Shown piece by piece: positions 22,549-32,951 of a stretch of DNA of 51,905 bases. Source of the stretch: Eubacterium sp. TM05-53 (GTDB taxonomy: Bacteria; Bacillota_I; Bacilli_A; Erysipelotrichales; Erysipelotrichaceae). The stretch's first letter is position 1. Every line of letters begins with the position of its first letter. The notes below the pieces were generated by a model. The model searched no databases, was not told the origin of the DNA, and was given only the letters and a program-made list of their open reading frames with translations. The stretch covers positions 1 to 51,905 of the forward strand of contig NZ_QSPK01000008.1 in NCBI RefSeq assembly GCF_003436425.1. Direction: 5' to 3'. The position numbers and the translations under genes were made by a program.

Positions 22549-25500
22549 ATGAGTTATAACGTTAAGGGTATTACTGTCAAAATTAACGGTGATACTACTG
22601 GATTACAACGTGCATTGAATAATGTAAAAGCGCAAACGGCTGGACTTGACAAAACGATGGCTAGATTAAAAAGTTCAATGAAGTTCAATAAAAATGATTA
22701 TGCATCTTTTTCTACCTATCAAGATTTATTGTCAACGAAAGTCAAGAGCACAAAAAAGCAATTAGATTTGTATAACAAGTCTATTGAACAATTTCCAAAG
22801 ACTCACACACAATGGAGTAAAGCCGTTAAGGATACAAAATCAAAACTAGATTCATTAGGCAGTAGTTTATCAGCTGGAAAACTAAGAATAAACGAAATGC
22901 AAAATGGAATCACTAGAAACAATAAAGCTATCCAAAATTGGAAAACGGCATTGAAAAACGGTACCGTTTCGGTACGTGATTGTAGTAAAGCCATCGGTGC
23001 GTTACAAGATCAGAACAGTGCGTTTTCAAGAGAAATTCGTAACATCACGAAATCAAATAAAGACTTGGAAGCTCAATTTCATACACAAAAAGAAGCATTA
23101 GCCGGTTTAGGTTCTACATTTGAAGAATCGCAACAACACTTAAAAACATTGGAAGCAACTGCATTAACTTGTTCTAATAACTTAAAAGGATTAGAAAGTC
23201 AGATGCAGTTTATTAGTAAAACCGGATATACGATGATGACTTCTTTTGCAAAAGCATCCAAAGCATTCGATAAAGTAGCAGACATCACTAAGCCATTCTC
23301 TTTATTGGCCGGAGGAACTATAGCAGCGGCAACCGCTGCAACGATTTCATTCGAAGATGCATGGACTGGTGTAACTAAAACAGTTAATGGTACACCGGAA
23401 CAATTTGCGAAGATCAATAAAGGATTAAAAGAATTGGCTACATCTACGGCTAGTTCATATCAAAACATCGCAGAATATGCTCAGTTAGCCGGACAAATGG
23501 GTGTTCCTACAGATGCAATCGTAGGATTTACAAAGACGATTACTCAACTAGGGGATACTACAAACTTAGTTGGTGAAGAAGCTGCGCAGAGTGTCGCAAA
23601 ATTTGCCAACGTAATGGTAAAACAATCCGACAAGACAAATACATATTTTTCGAGGTTAGGCTCTACAATTGTTGATTTAGGTAATAAATTTGCGACAACA
23701 GAAAAAGACATTATGGAAATGTCTACACGTTTAGCACCAGCAGGACGACAAGTAGGTTTTACATCCGATCAAGTATTAGGCTTATCAACTGCTCTTTCTT
23801 CTATGGGCATTAAAGCTCAAGCCGGTGGTAGTTCCATGGCAAAAATGCTAACTAATATTCAAACTGCGGTATCAGATGGTGGAGATAAACTACAAAAATT
23901 TGCTACTGTATCTGGTATGAGCGCCGAGGAATTCAAAAAATCATGGGGAGAAGATGCGGCCGGAACATTCCAGAAATTCGTAGAAGGAATCGGTAAATCA
24001 AAAGATATTACTGCTACACTGAAAGAATTAGGAATTACCGAAATTAGACAATCACAAGCTATGGGTGCATTGGCTTTAAATAGTGATAAATTAGCCGATG
24101 CATTAAATGTAGCCAAAACCGCATGGGCAGATAATACGGCAATGGCAGCAGAAGCCGAGAAACGATATGGCACTTTAAAAACTCAATTAATTCAAACGTG
24201 GGAAGCTATTAAGCAAGCTGGAGATGCACTAGGAAAGCAATTCACACCATACTTAAAAAAAGCACTTGGATTCGTAAAGAATCTAGCGATGGGGTTTGCC
24301 AATTTAGATGATAGTACACAAGCTACGATTGCAAAAGTATTATTGTTTACTGCTGCATTAAGTCCAACTGCTAAAGCATTGTCTTTGACAACCGGTGGAA
24401 TCAGTAAGCTAATTGCTGCTACCACTAAATATAATGGAGTAAGCGCAACGCTAGTATCTATGTTAGGTAAAACAAACAGTGCAGCTGCATCATGTTCACC
24501 TAATATCCTAGGAGTTGTTAAAGCTTTTACGTTGGCACATCCGGCTATTACAGCCACCGCAGTAGCAGTTGGCGCAGTAGCAGCAGCCGCAGTTTATGCC
24601 AATAAAATTAAAAATGAGACAATCAAAAAGACAAATGAACAAATAGCAGCTAACGATACAGATTATCGCGTTACGTTAAAAGTTATCGATAGTTATAACA
24701 GTTACGCAAAATCCATGAGTAAGACAAAGAAAAGCATGGAAGCCGTAGTTTCTCAATATTCTGAAAATACGAATCAAGCTAAGTATTTAATGGAAACAAT
24801 TGAAGATTTGAACGCGAAAGAAAACTTGAATCAAACGCAAAAAGCGATGTTGAAGCAAGCCGTTAAAGAATTAAATGAAATCTATCCGGATTTAAACGTT
24901 GAAATTGATAAAAATACTGGAAAGCTTAATTTAAATGAAGGTGCTACATACACAAGCATTCAAGCTATCAAAGATCGTATATCTCAATTGCAAGAACAAG
25001 CAAAACAAGAAGCTTTGGCATCTTTGCAATCTAAAACGGCGGCTGCACAATTGAAAGCAGAATATAAAAATGCGGAACTAACAGATAGTATCAAAACTAC
25101 AACTCAATCATTGAAGAATTTACATAATGAGTATTTAAACGGTAAAATTTCGCAACAAGAATATATGAATCAAACCACGGCTTTAAAAGAATCAATCAAT
25201 ACTTTATGTACAGATTTAGCGGATTCATATGCAAAATTACATGAAACTCAAACACAATCTATTCTTCAATCAAACTATTTAGAAACACAATCATTCACTC
25301 AAATGGGCGCTACAATGCGTCAACAGTACGTGGACTTAGCATACCAAGCGGCTCAAGCCGGTATTCAAATTCCACAAAACATTCAAATTGGAATCACAAA
25401 CGGAACGGCAAGCGCGGTTGAAGCAGCTAATTATATGGCTACTCTGATGAATATGAATCAGCTTGTTGATCAAGCTGGAATGATCGGTGGTTCAATTCCA

Positions 25501-26373
25501 CTAAGTGTAGCAAATAGCATTTTAGCGAATTGTGGAAGTATTACAGAAGCAACAAATGCGATGAACAATTTAATTACACTAGCAAACGCAGTGCAAGCGG
25601 CCGGATTAGATGGGCAAAAAATTCCAGCAGACGTAGCTGCGGCGGTTGGAAATGGAAAGATGTCTGTAAGTGATGCAGTAACACAAATGATGTCAGGCAC
25701 AGATCCTAAAGTAAAAGAAGCCGGAGAAAAAATGCTAAAAGAGTCACAGAATGCGATTACCGGTATCTCATCCGCATTCGCAAATGATGGTACAACGTCA
25801 TCGGCCGTAGGTACTATGGGATCTAATATGGAGAAGTCACTACAACCTCACTTGGATAGCATGGTAACAAGCTCAGCGGCAGCAGCTGGTCAAATCAAAA
25901 CATATATTCAAGAAGCACAAGCCGAAGCTAGTAAAAAGATAGTTATGAATGTCGAAAAAAGAGTGTATACAACAAAACATAACGGTCATACAGATGTTCC
26001 AAAAGAAGCTGTAAATAACGGTATTATGACTCGTGCTAAATCTTTAGTATCAAATAATACACTGTCCGGATTTGTGAAAGATTCAATGAATCTCATTGCT
26101 CCAAGGATTGATACGCCACAAGAAGTTACACAAACAGTGCTTGCATCTAGATACACTTCAAGACAAGCTAAATCAAATGGTGTAACAATAAATAATTCAA
26201 AGAGCATCATGACATTGTCAAATAAGGTAGATGCACTTATTACTGCATTTAGAAATGCAGAATTAACAGTGAATTTACAACCTATGCGATTAAATCAAAG
26301 AGTGGTTGCGGATGGTGTTAAGGAACAGTTCACAATCAATGATTTGTTGTCAGATTACGGAAAGGGGAAATAG
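22549..26373 (+). CDS. Tape measure protein
   Basis: 1274 residues from the ATG at 22549 (AGGATGG upstream; a GTG six bases earlier is possible). N-terminal coiled coils (INGDTTGLQRALNNVKAQTA), a TMP core with SFEDAWTGVTKTVNGTPEQ, SSYQNIAEYAQLAGQMGV and a glycine/alanine-rich part, then hydrophobic segments near residues 665-685 (ITATAVAVGAVAAAAVYA). It sets tail length and is ejected into the cell. No lytic domain is evident. Confidence 0.95.
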   Translation: MSYNVKGITVKINGDTTGLQRALNNVKAQTAGLDKTMARLKSSMKFNKNDYASFSTYQDLLSTKVKSTKKQLDLYNKSIEQFPKTHTQWSKAVKDTKSKLDSLGSSLSAGKLRINEMQNGITRNNKAIQNWKTALKNGTVSVRDCSKAIGALQDQNSAFSREIRNITKSNKDLEAQFHTQKEALAGLGSTFEESQQHLKTLEATALTCSNNLKGLESQMQFISKTGYTMMTSFAKASKAFDKVADITKPFSLLAGGTIAAATAATISFEDAWTGVTKTVNGTPEQFAKINKGLKELATSTASSYQNIAEYAQLAGQMGVPTDAIVGFTKTITQLGDTTNLVGEEAAQSVAKFANVMVKQSDKTNTYFSRLGSTIVDLGNKFATTEKDIMEMSTRLAPAGRQVGFTSDQVLGLSTALSSMGIKAQAGGSSMAKMLTNIQTAVSDGGDKLQKFATVSGMSAEEFKKSWGEDAAGTFQKFVEGIGKSKDITATLKELGITEIRQSQAMGALALNSDKLADALNVAKTAWADNTAMAAEAEKRYGTLKTQLIQTWEAIKQAGDALGKQFTPYLKKALGFVKNLAMGFANLDDSTQATIAKVLLFTAALSPTAKALSLTTGGISKLIAATTKYNGVSATLVSMLGKTNSAAASCSPNILGVVKAFTLAHPAITATAVAVGAVAAAAVYANKIKNETIKKTNEQIAANDTDYRVTLKVIDSYNSYAKSMSKTKKSMEAVVSQYSENTNQAKYLMETIEDLNAKENLNQTQKAMLKQAVKELNEIYPDLNVEIDKNTGKLNLNEGATYTSIQAIKDRISQLQEQAKQEALASLQSKTAAAQLKAEYKNAELTDSIKTTTQSLKNLHNEYLNGKISQQEYMNQTTALKESINTLCTDLADSYAKLHETQTQSILQSNYLETQSFTQMGATMRQQYVDLAYQAAQAGIQIPQNIQIGITNGTASAVEAANYMATLMNMNQLVDQAGMIGGSIPLSVANSILANCGSITEATNAMNNLITLANAVQAAGLDGQKIPADVAAAVGNGKMSVSDAVTQMMSGTDPKVKEAGEKMLKESQNAITGISSAFANDGTTSSAVGTMGSNMEKSLQPHLDSMVTSSAAAAGQIKTYIQEAQAEASKKIVMNVEKRVYTTKHNGHTDVPKEAVNNGIMTRAKSLVSNNTLSGFVKDSMNLIAPRIDTPQEVTQTVLASRYTSRQAKSNGVTINNSKSIMTLSNKVDALITAFRNAELTVNLQPMRLNQRVVADGVKEQFTINDLLSDYGKGK

Positions 26374-26375
26374 TA

Positions 26376-27197
26376 ATGTATACATTTAAATACATTCCGA
26401 ATACAAAACGAGATACAGATAATTTCAATATATCGAGTTTGTTGAAAGTCAAAACAGCACCTATCATCCCACTTCCGGAAGAAATTGTTGATGAAGTTAC
26501 ATTGGGTGACGGTACAACATCGTATCGTCATACCGGTGTCTATAAAGATAGAAAGATTACAATTGAATGTAGCTTTTTAAAGAACTCTAAAGAGTCATGG
26601 CTTGACAATTTCTCAGCCATTAAGCGATGCTTCAAAAATCAGCAAGGACTATTATATCTAGTTAGCGATGATTCATCACATTATTTTAAAGTCAAGAACA
26701 TTGATATTGAAATTGATTCTCGTTTTCATGGGGTTGGAAGTGAATTTAAAATTAATTTTACATGTGATCCATTCCGATATTTAATTCATTTTGCTAGGCC
26801 GTATTCATTAGTAACTGGTAAAACGATTCAGTTAAACAATCAATATGAAAAGGCATATCCTATATATCGTGTTTATAACACATCGACAAACGCAAAAAGA
26901 ATAGGCATCTATTGTGGTAACAATGTTGTATATATTGATAATCCTTTTGAAGCTTATTTTGATACGCATGAGGAAATTTATACTGTAACATATTTTGATG
27001 TTGATACAGAAAACGGATATATGGTTACGCATTATAAGAGTCCGTCAAAGGGATATACACTAGAAAGATACACAACAATCAAAACAAGTGGTTCTTTTGA
27101 AAATATCGCTTTGCAAGAGGGTGTTAATGATGTTTATTGCGTGGTTGATGTTGGAGCATTAAAAATAGATATTTTACGTAATTATAGGGAGTTATAA
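26376..27197 (+). CDS. Distal tail protein (Dit)
   Basis: 273 residues. TYKFKYIPN-like start, VTLGDGTTSYRHTGVYKDRK and ITIECSFLKNSKESWLDN are typical of the Dit N-terminal ring domain; the second half is a galectin-like addition. Dit hexamers link the tail tube to the baseplate. It lies between tape measure and Tal as expected. Confidence 0.85.
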   Translation: MYTFKYIPNTKRDTDNFNISSLLKVKTAPIIPLPEEIVDEVTLGDGTTSYRHTGVYKDRKITIECSFLKNSKESWLDNFSAIKRCFKNQQGLLYLVSDDSSHYFKVKNIDIEIDSRFHGVGSEFKINFTCDPFRYLIHFARPYSLVTGKTIQLNNQYEKAYPIYRVYNTSTNAKRIGIYCGNNVVYIDNPFEAYFDTHEEIYTVTYFDVDTENGYMVTHYKSPSKGYTLERYTTIKTSGSFENIALQEGVNDVYCVVDVGALKIDILRNYREL

Positions 27198-27198
27198 A

Positions 27199-28794
27199 AT
27201 GATTAGTTTATTTTGTCAAACTCAAAAACTTAGTTATGAATACATGCTTGAACACAATGGGAATGTAATTATAAAGCATCCAATTGAAGCATGTGTGAAT
27301 ATGACTAGAAATGAAATATGGTATTTGACTATCACGTTTCCTAAAAGTGATTTATTAGGGTTCGAGATTGCGAATGAATCTATTTTTAAAGTTGATTTAA
27401 ATTTCGAAAAGAATCAATTCTTTAGAGCTATCTATAAGAAATACAACAAAGAAAATGATACCTATACGGTATACGCAAATCATGTGTTCTTTGATGCTCA
27501 AAAAGAAGTATTTATTTTTGATAATAGAACGGTCAAATCAACATGGGATGGAGCTATAGACAATCTAAATTCAATCATTAAATTATCTGGTAGTGAGCAT
27601 CCGTATAAAGTCTACGGTCACAATTTATATAATAACTATGAAAATATAGATCCAGAAGATGGATTAATTGTATATTTTAGAAATGCTCAAAACAATAATT
27701 TTGCACTAGATGTTCCGAGTGCGTCTGAAACGGCTAATACGCAACTACAGATGTATACGAAAAATCAAACGGCAGCACAAACGTTTATGTTGAAGAAAGT
27801 CGGTGATTTTAGAGGGAATAGTGTTTATGGCATTCTTTCATTATGTTCATGTCGATGGTTGTCTAATAGTGACGGTAAAGTTGTTTTAGGTAGTTTAAGT
27901 GCAATGCCTAGTACAAACGACGAGAAATGGATTTTCTATAAAACGGATAATGGATATGAGATAGCGCCATACACATCCATATATTATGGAATATATCCAA
28001 GTTCAACGAATATATCAAATGGAAATTCAATCATTGTATATGATCGTGGAACTGGAACGACTGGCAATGCTTGCAAGTGGTATATGGAAAGCGCAGATTC
28101 AACGACTACGGCATATTGGCAAAGATACAATATCATTCAATGTATGTTTGGCACGGAAGATAATTGCTTAATCAATCGTTGGAAAGAATGCGACGTACAT
28201 AGATATACGGCCATGTTTGACAATTATAATTGTTATTTTGGAAGTGATAAGTGGTATCCAAGTAGCTTGAAACCGGTTGATATACAAGTTAATAGTAAGC
28301 AATTAACGAATTATGCAAAGAAAATAAGCATGGAAAAAGTTGTAACTGGTTTAATTCCAAAGGCTTATAATGGGCGTATTTTACCTAATAATGAAATCGT
28401 AAAATCGGAAATGTGGAACAAATACTTTTTGCATAGAATAGAAGTAAAAGAGTACTCAGACATTAAATTAATGGCCGATGATACAGAAGCAAGCAAGGAA
28501 ACATTAGGTGTTTTCGAAAACGAATCAACACTACAGATGTATTTAAGGGTTGTTTCGCAACGTGATTTAAAGGATAGTGAACGATTACAATATCCAACTA
28601 CAGAAACAACATGTACAATCGAGGATTTGTTTGGAAATGACAATGTGTATTCTGAAACAATCAAACTAAATGATGTAATACATGCAGATGTAGGAAATAA
28701 TCAAACAGAAATATTTTATATAGATGAATTAACATACGATCTCATTTCTTTGAAAGCAACAGATATGAAGCTCGTATTAGATACGGAGGTATAG
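27199..28794 (+). CDS. Tal-like tail tip protein with inserted ricin-type lectin domain
   Basis: 531 residues. The N-terminal (VNMTRNEIWYLTITFPKSDL) and C-terminal parts (WKECDVHRYTAMFDNYNCYF, then KISMEKVVTGLIPKAYNGR) form the Tal/gp37-like tail hub. Residues about 152-300 are a separate beta-trefoil: VYFRNAQNNNFALDV, then three QxW-like positions in AAQTFMLKK, NDEKWIFYK and NACKWYMES. Ricin-type trefoils bind carbohydrate, so the hub itself may contact host cell-wall sugars. No peptidase domain is visible at the end. Confidence 0.8.
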   Translation: MISLFCQTQKLSYEYMLEHNGNVIIKHPIEACVNMTRNEIWYLTITFPKSDLLGFEIANESIFKVDLNFEKNQFFRAIYKKYNKENDTYTVYANHVFFDAQKEVFIFDNRTVKSTWDGAIDNLNSIIKLSGSEHPYKVYGHNLYNNYENIDPEDGLIVYFRNAQNNNFALDVPSASETANTQLQMYTKNQTAAQTFMLKKVGDFRGNSVYGILSLCSCRWLSNSDGKVVLGSLSAMPSTNDEKWIFYKTDNGYEIAPYTSIYYGIYPSSTNISNGNSIIVYDRGTGTTGNACKWYMESADSTTTAYWQRYNIIQCMFGTEDNCLINRWKECDVHRYTAMFDNYNCYFGSDKWYPSSLKPVDIQVNSKQLTNYAKKISMEKVVTGLIPKAYNGRILPNNEIVKSEMWNKYFLHRIEVKEYSDIKLMADDTEASKETLGVFENESTLQMYLRVVSQRDLKDSERLQYPTTETTCTIEDLFGNDNVYSETIKLNDVIHADVGNNQTEIFYIDELTYDLISLKATDMKLVLDTEV

Positions 28795-28795
28795 C

Positions 28796-29392
28796 ATGGC
28801 ACAAGTATACACAAGCGTGACGGTATCATTAACTAAGCAAACGAATATACCGGTAGTTGATATGCCAAAAGCGGATAATGGTAGAGGTTTAGATATCTTT
28901 ATTACAGATGATATCGTAACGAGTGAAACCGGAGTTGTTGATAATACTTTATCTGCAATGTTGTTTGCGGAAAAGCCTAGTGGATTAATGGTTTCGTTAA
29001 GCTCAAATGAGGTAATTAGATTCGACAATACGGATACATATGAAGTCAAATTTAATGGTTCAGATGCATTTGCAAATATGTTATCTGAAACCGGTATTGT
29101 TAAGGCACAAATTTCATTAATGTCTGGAAGTACTTATGTAACGACGTTTAATATTTATATTAATGTTGTTGATAATATCGCAATGCAAGTCGATGTAAAA
29201 TCTACGCAAGAATTCAAAAATGCGATTGAAGTAATTAATGCAGCCAACGCTAAGATTTCAGAACTGAATGAATATATTAGTCGCTTTCAAGAACAGTTGA
29301 AATTGACTGTAAATGTTCGTAGTGGAACGGCGGATCCCACAGTTTTAAATACTGACAAGGCCGGAGATATTTATATTAAAGTAGAGAGTTAG
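28796..29392 (+). CDS. Baseplate upper protein (BppU-like)
   Basis: 198 residues. The N-terminal domain (VYTSVTVSLTKQTNIPVVDM; GRGLDIFITDDIVT; FKIKFNGSD-like EVKFNGSDAFANMLSETG) resembles BppU/DUF2479. It is followed by a helix and a short C-terminal segment ending DKAGDIYIKVES, a motif also seen in phage tail fibres. It likely attaches receptor-binding parts to the tail tip. Confidence 0.7.
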   Translation: MAQVYTSVTVSLTKQTNIPVVDMPKADNGRGLDIFITDDIVTSETGVVDNTLSAMLFAEKPSGLMVSLSSNEVIRFDNTDTYEVKFNGSDAFANMLSETGIVKAQISLMSGSTYVTTFNIYINVVDNIAMQVDVKSTQEFKNAIEVINAANAKISELNEYISRFQEQLKLTVNVRSGTADPTVLNTDKAGDIYIKVES

Positions 29393-29394
29393 AT

Positions 29395-30429
29395 ATGTCT
29401 GAGATTGCAGTTTTAAAATATAACGAATATATGTCACTTCATTTTGATGTATATAATGAGCGATATGAAGGACAATATCCAAATCTTAGATACAAAGCGA
29501 ATGTACGTGTCAAGTTTACCGGTAATTTCTCAATATATGCTTACAATACAATCAAAATGGGCGGTCTAAGTTGGGCTGGAAATATGAGTTATCCTAAGTG
29601 GACGAATGATTCTGGTTGGATTGGTTTGAATGGCGAAATCAATGAAGCGATGGGTTGTAGTAGAAAAAAAGAATTTACATGGGCATGCTCATGTAGTGGA
29701 TGGCCAAATTTGGAAGGAACGGCTAGACTTAAAACTCCAGAGATAGCAAAACCGACATTTGAAGCTTCTGTATCCGATATAGATATCAACTCTATTGTTG
29801 TGAATGGCAGGTTTAAATCAAATCCATACAATCTATATGCGTTAAGAGTATATGATGTAGTAAACAAAAAATACATTCTAAATAAATTGGATGGTTCTAG
29901 CAAGATTACTGGATTGACTCAAAACACTGATTATGAATATTATGTTGAGCCTTTTATGGCAGATTTGAGTGGTACCAAATTAGATCAAAAGAAGTTGACG
30001 GCTAAAACGTTAGAAAATTACAAAGAAATATTGATTAAAAGTGTATCATTTCAAATTAATCAAGTATCGGATAAAGCCGATAATGTAACGATAAATGTAT
30101 CGACAACAGATGATGCTCACGTAGTTAAAACGGTGTGGGGTTCTAGTGGAGATTACAGAACAGTAAATGGATTAAGTATTACATACGAAAACTTGCCGAA
30201 GAATACGGAATATCAAATGGAAGTATATGCAACGGATACGCTTAATAGAGATAGTGTGGCATTTAGATTTAAATTCAATACGACATTTACTTATATGGAA
30301 GTGTGGGTATTTGATGGATATGAGTGGGATCGTGGCTATTCAATGTTACTTGTAAACGGTAAATATAAGTATTGTAGACTGTATTATTTTGATGGAAATA
30401 ATTGGCTTCCGGCCAAAACATTTAAGTAG
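29395..30429 (+). CDS. Baseplate/tail-tip structural protein with FN3-like repeats
   Basis: 344 residues. The N-terminal beta-rich domain (YKANVRVKFTGNFSIYAYN) is followed by two fibronectin-III-like segments (KITGLTQNTDYEYYVEPF and YENLPKNTEYQMEVYATD) and an aromatic C-terminus (MEVWVFDGYEWDRGYSML; LYYFDGNNWLPA). Such modules extend tail tips and bind surface glycans. Exact family not recognised. Confidence 0.65.
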   Translation: MSEIAVLKYNEYMSLHFDVYNERYEGQYPNLRYKANVRVKFTGNFSIYAYNTIKMGGLSWAGNMSYPKWTNDSGWIGLNGEINEAMGCSRKKEFTWACSCSGWPNLEGTARLKTPEIAKPTFEASVSDIDINSIVVNGRFKSNPYNLYALRVYDVVNKKYILNKLDGSSKITGLTQNTDYEYYVEPFMADLSGTKLDQKKLTAKTLENYKEILIKSVSFQINQVSDKADNVTINVSTTDDAHVVKTVWGSSGDYRTVNGLSITYENLPKNTEYQMEVYATDTLNRDSVAFRFKFNTTFTYMEVWVFDGYEWDRGYSMLLVNGKYKYCRLYYFDGNNWLPAKTFK

Positions 30430-30437
30430 GTGATAAC

Positions 30438-31268
30438 ATGGAAACATTAACTATAGATTTAAAAAAGAAAAGTTCATTTGAAATTGGTCAACAAGGAGAT
30501 CATAACGCTCTTTGTATCCATTTCATTAATATGAAGAATGTAGGGACAAATAAGAAATACATTTATTACACGATTGATGGAATTGAGAATTGCGTTCCTT
30601 TGACAAACGACAGATTTATTGTCGGATATCCTTTAACGGCTCATAGCGGTGCTGCATCGGCTCAACTTATTAGCAAGTTGAACGATAATACCATTGTAAA
30701 GCTATCAAATGTATTTACGATGAATGTAAAAGAATCAAAAGGATATAAAGATACTGGAGAATATCCGGTAGATCCAAATATTCAATCTTCTTATGATCTG
30801 TTAGATGATTTAATTAACCAAACAACAGAGCTCATTAACAACTATAACTATGCAACGTTAATGGAAAAGTTGACTCAGGCTTCATCGGAAGCAACAACAA
30901 GTGCTGCTACGGCAAAGAAATGTGCGGATGAATTAAAGAATTCAACAGATTTCATTAATACGTTGGATGATAAAGTGGCGGCTCAAGATAGCAAAATTGA
31001 AAAGATTGAAGCATCTACAAGCCATATCACTACTAAACAGAATACAAAGATTGCTGCATTACAAACTAGAATGAGTGAATTTACTAGCTTAAAAGATGGT
31101 AGCACAACCGGAGATGCAGAATTGCAGGATATTCGAGTTGGAGCAGACGGAACAAAATACACTTCTGCAGGTGATGCAGTTCGTGAACAAGTTGGTAAAC
31201 TTAAGGAAGATTTAGGCGAATTACATTTAAAATGTGTGAATGGAATATTAATGGTTGGAGGTTATTAA
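30438..31268 (+). CDS. Tail fibre/baseplate protein with coiled coil
   Basis: 276 residues. N-terminal beta domain (LTIDLKKKSSFEIGQQGDHN), a long helical stalk (LTQASSEATTSAATAKKCAD; DDKVAAQDSKIEKIEAST) and the motif ELQDIRVGADGTKYTSAGDA, frequent in fibre proteins that hold a beta-helix or pectate-lyase-like tip. Its product probably links the baseplate to the tailspike encoded next. GGTGATAAC upstream of the ATG. Confidence 0.7.
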   Translation: METLTIDLKKKSSFEIGQQGDHNALCIHFINMKNVGTNKKYIYYTIDGIENCVPLTNDRFIVGYPLTAHSGAASAQLISKLNDNTIVKLSNVFTMNVKESKGYKDTGEYPVDPNIQSSYDLLDDLINQTTELINNYNYATLMEKLTQASSEATTSAATAKKCADELKNSTDFINTLDDKVAAQDSKIEKIEASTSHITTKQNTKIAALQTRMSEFTSLKDGSTTGDAELQDIRVGADGTKYTSAGDAVREQVGKLKEDLGELHLKCVNGILMVGGY

Positions 31269-31269
31269 T

Positions 31270-32598
31270 ATGGAATATTTAAAGCCAAGTGGCGATGTTA
31301 CTGGTGTGACAGATCATAACAATATAATCAATTTACTAAACGAAAATAAAAATGTTTTATTATCCGAAGGAGAATTTTATGTAAATGAAAGTATTGATTT
31401 AAAAGAAAATAATAAAATTTGTGGAGTTAGTAATAGATTAACTAAATTGAATGTTGTATCTAATGTTAGTGCATTCACATCAGATGTTGATACTAATTGT
31501 AATTATATTAATGTTATGGATGTTGCGATTGTAGCAAGTGAGCCAAACAATAATTACGCAATAAACTTAAAAGGTTCAATACAAGAGCCATACACTGGAG
31601 CATCGTATTCAATATTTAAAAACATTATTATCATTAACTTTGAAAGTGGAATATTCGTAAATCATTGTTGGAATGTTAAATTTATCAATATTAGGAATAT
31701 TAATGTAAAAACAAATGGTTTATTTTTAGGTGGTGGATGCAATAATATCTTATGCGATTTAATTATGGGTAATAATCTTACAAATGGTATCCGAATAACA
31801 ACAAGTGATATTGATACAACTGAAAATGTAAACATTACTATTAATAACGCTGATTTTGAATATTGTAATATAGGTGTCTATATTTATAATGCTAATAATA
31901 TTAGTATAAACGATATTTACACGGAACATTGCAATACAGTTATATACACATTTGGATGTAATGGTTTTTCTTTAAATGGTTTTTATTGCGCTTATGATGT
32001 AAATTTTGTTGAAACATATAATTATGGATCGATTGAAAATGGATATATAAAAGTTAATCACGATGATAATTATAGTATCATAAATTCAATAAATAATATT
32101 GTTATGGAAACAAAAAATATAAAAGTTAAAAATGATTCTAATGGTATTATTTTTCTATATAAACAAAACATGAGATCGGAAGAACCTATTGATGGCGACA
32201 AAATTTTGTATGAAATTGAATCAGAAAGTAGTAGAATGAGATATTCAACAGATACAATCCAATTTGATTTTAAACCATATAACCATGTGGATAGTCAATA
32301 TCATTGTGTAAACCCTTCATTAATAATTACAAACGATAATGAATTAACTGCTTTATCATCCGATGAATTTAAACTTTATAAAAATGGAGTTGCAGAAGCA
32401 ATTGTTGAGATTCATGAGGGAGATACTTTAAATAAAGGAAAAATTTATAAAATGAGAAAAATCAACTTAGATTCTAATCATTATATTTATAAAAACGGAG
32501 ATAGTATTGAACTTAAACATTCTAATACAGTTGGTGTTGATGTAGAGTTATTAGTACAATTTACTGGTGTTAAAATTGGTGATTATTATTTTAGTTAA
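31270..32598 (+). CDS. Right-handed beta-helix tailspike (pectate-lyase-like)
   Basis: 442 residues from the ATG at 31270 (GGAGG eight bases upstream; an in-frame ATG 15 bases earlier precedes that site). Repeating beta-strand turns rich in Asn, Ile and Val (NVNITINNADFEYCNIGVYI; NNISINDIYTEHCNTVIY) mark a beta-helix. Such spikes bind or depolymerise surface polysaccharide. The gene is visibly more AT-rich than its neighbours, suggesting recent exchange, as is usual for receptor-binding genes. No catalytic acid pair can be assigned. Confidence 0.75.
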   Translation: MEYLKPSGDVTGVTDHNNIINLLNENKNVLLSEGEFYVNESIDLKENNKICGVSNRLTKLNVVSNVSAFTSDVDTNCNYINVMDVAIVASEPNNNYAINLKGSIQEPYTGASYSIFKNIIIINFESGIFVNHCWNVKFINIRNINVKTNGLFLGGGCNNILCDLIMGNNLTNGIRITTSDIDTTENVNITINNADFEYCNIGVYIYNANNISINDIYTEHCNTVIYTFGCNGFSLNGFYCAYDVNFVETYNYGSIENGYIKVNHDDNYSIINSINNIVMETKNIKVKNDSNGIIFLYKQNMRSEEPIDGDKILYEIESESSRMRYSTDTIQFDFKPYNHVDSQYHCVNPSLIITNDNELTALSSDEFKLYKNGVAEAIVEIHEGDTLNKGKIYKMRKINLDSNHYIYKNGDSIELKHSNTVGVDVELLVQFTGVKIGDYYFS

Positions 32599-32633
32599 CT
32601 AAATAAAAATTTAATATATTAAATGATTTATAC

Positions 32634-32659
32634 AAGAGTCTAGAAATAGGCTCTTTTAT
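32634..32659 (+). terminator. Terminator after tailspike
   Basis: AAGAGTCTA-GAAA-TAGGCTCTT followed by TTATTATT; one G-U pair. Confidence 0.75.
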
Positions 32660-32679
32660 TATTGTTGGAGGACAAACAT

Positions 32680-32940
32680 ATGGAATTAAAAGAAACAATC
32701 GAATCAATGTGTTCAGACGACTACAAAGAACGGTTTGTTGCCGAGTATGATCAAGTGAAAATCAGATACGAGAAACTAAAAGGATTTTGTAACAAGATTG
32801 TAGTTGAAAAAATGCTAGATAAAGAAACAACAAAACATGATTATCCGCTTGAATTATTGAAAGAACAACAGAAATACATGGGTTTATATCTATCTGTTCT
32901 TGAAAAAAGAGCGATGATTGAACATATCAAATTAAAATAG
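32680..32940 (+). CDS. Small helical phage protein (crAss001_48-like)
   Basis: 86 residues from the ATG at 32680 with GGAGGA upstream. Helical throughout: ERFVAEYDQVKIRYEKLKGF and ELLKEQQKYMGLYLSVLEKR. The spacing resembles a widespread small phage family known to me only as crAss001_48-related, of unknown function. It sits just before the lysis genes. Confidence 0.65.
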   Translation: MELKETIESMCSDDYKERFVAEYDQVKIRYEKLKGFCNKIVVEKMLDKETTKHDYPLELLKEQQKYMGLYLSVLEKRAMIEHIKLK

Positions 32941-32951
32941 GAGGTTTCAAA

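Noticed and set aside
31270..32598. Diversity-generating retroelement target in the AAT-rich tailspike
   Set aside because: No reverse transcriptase and no template repeat are seen in the window; AAT richness fits beta-helix Asn ladders and low GC.
32662..32679. Earlier in-frame start for the 86-aa protein
   Set aside because: The upstream codons lie before the GGAGGA site, which is placed for the ATG at 32680.
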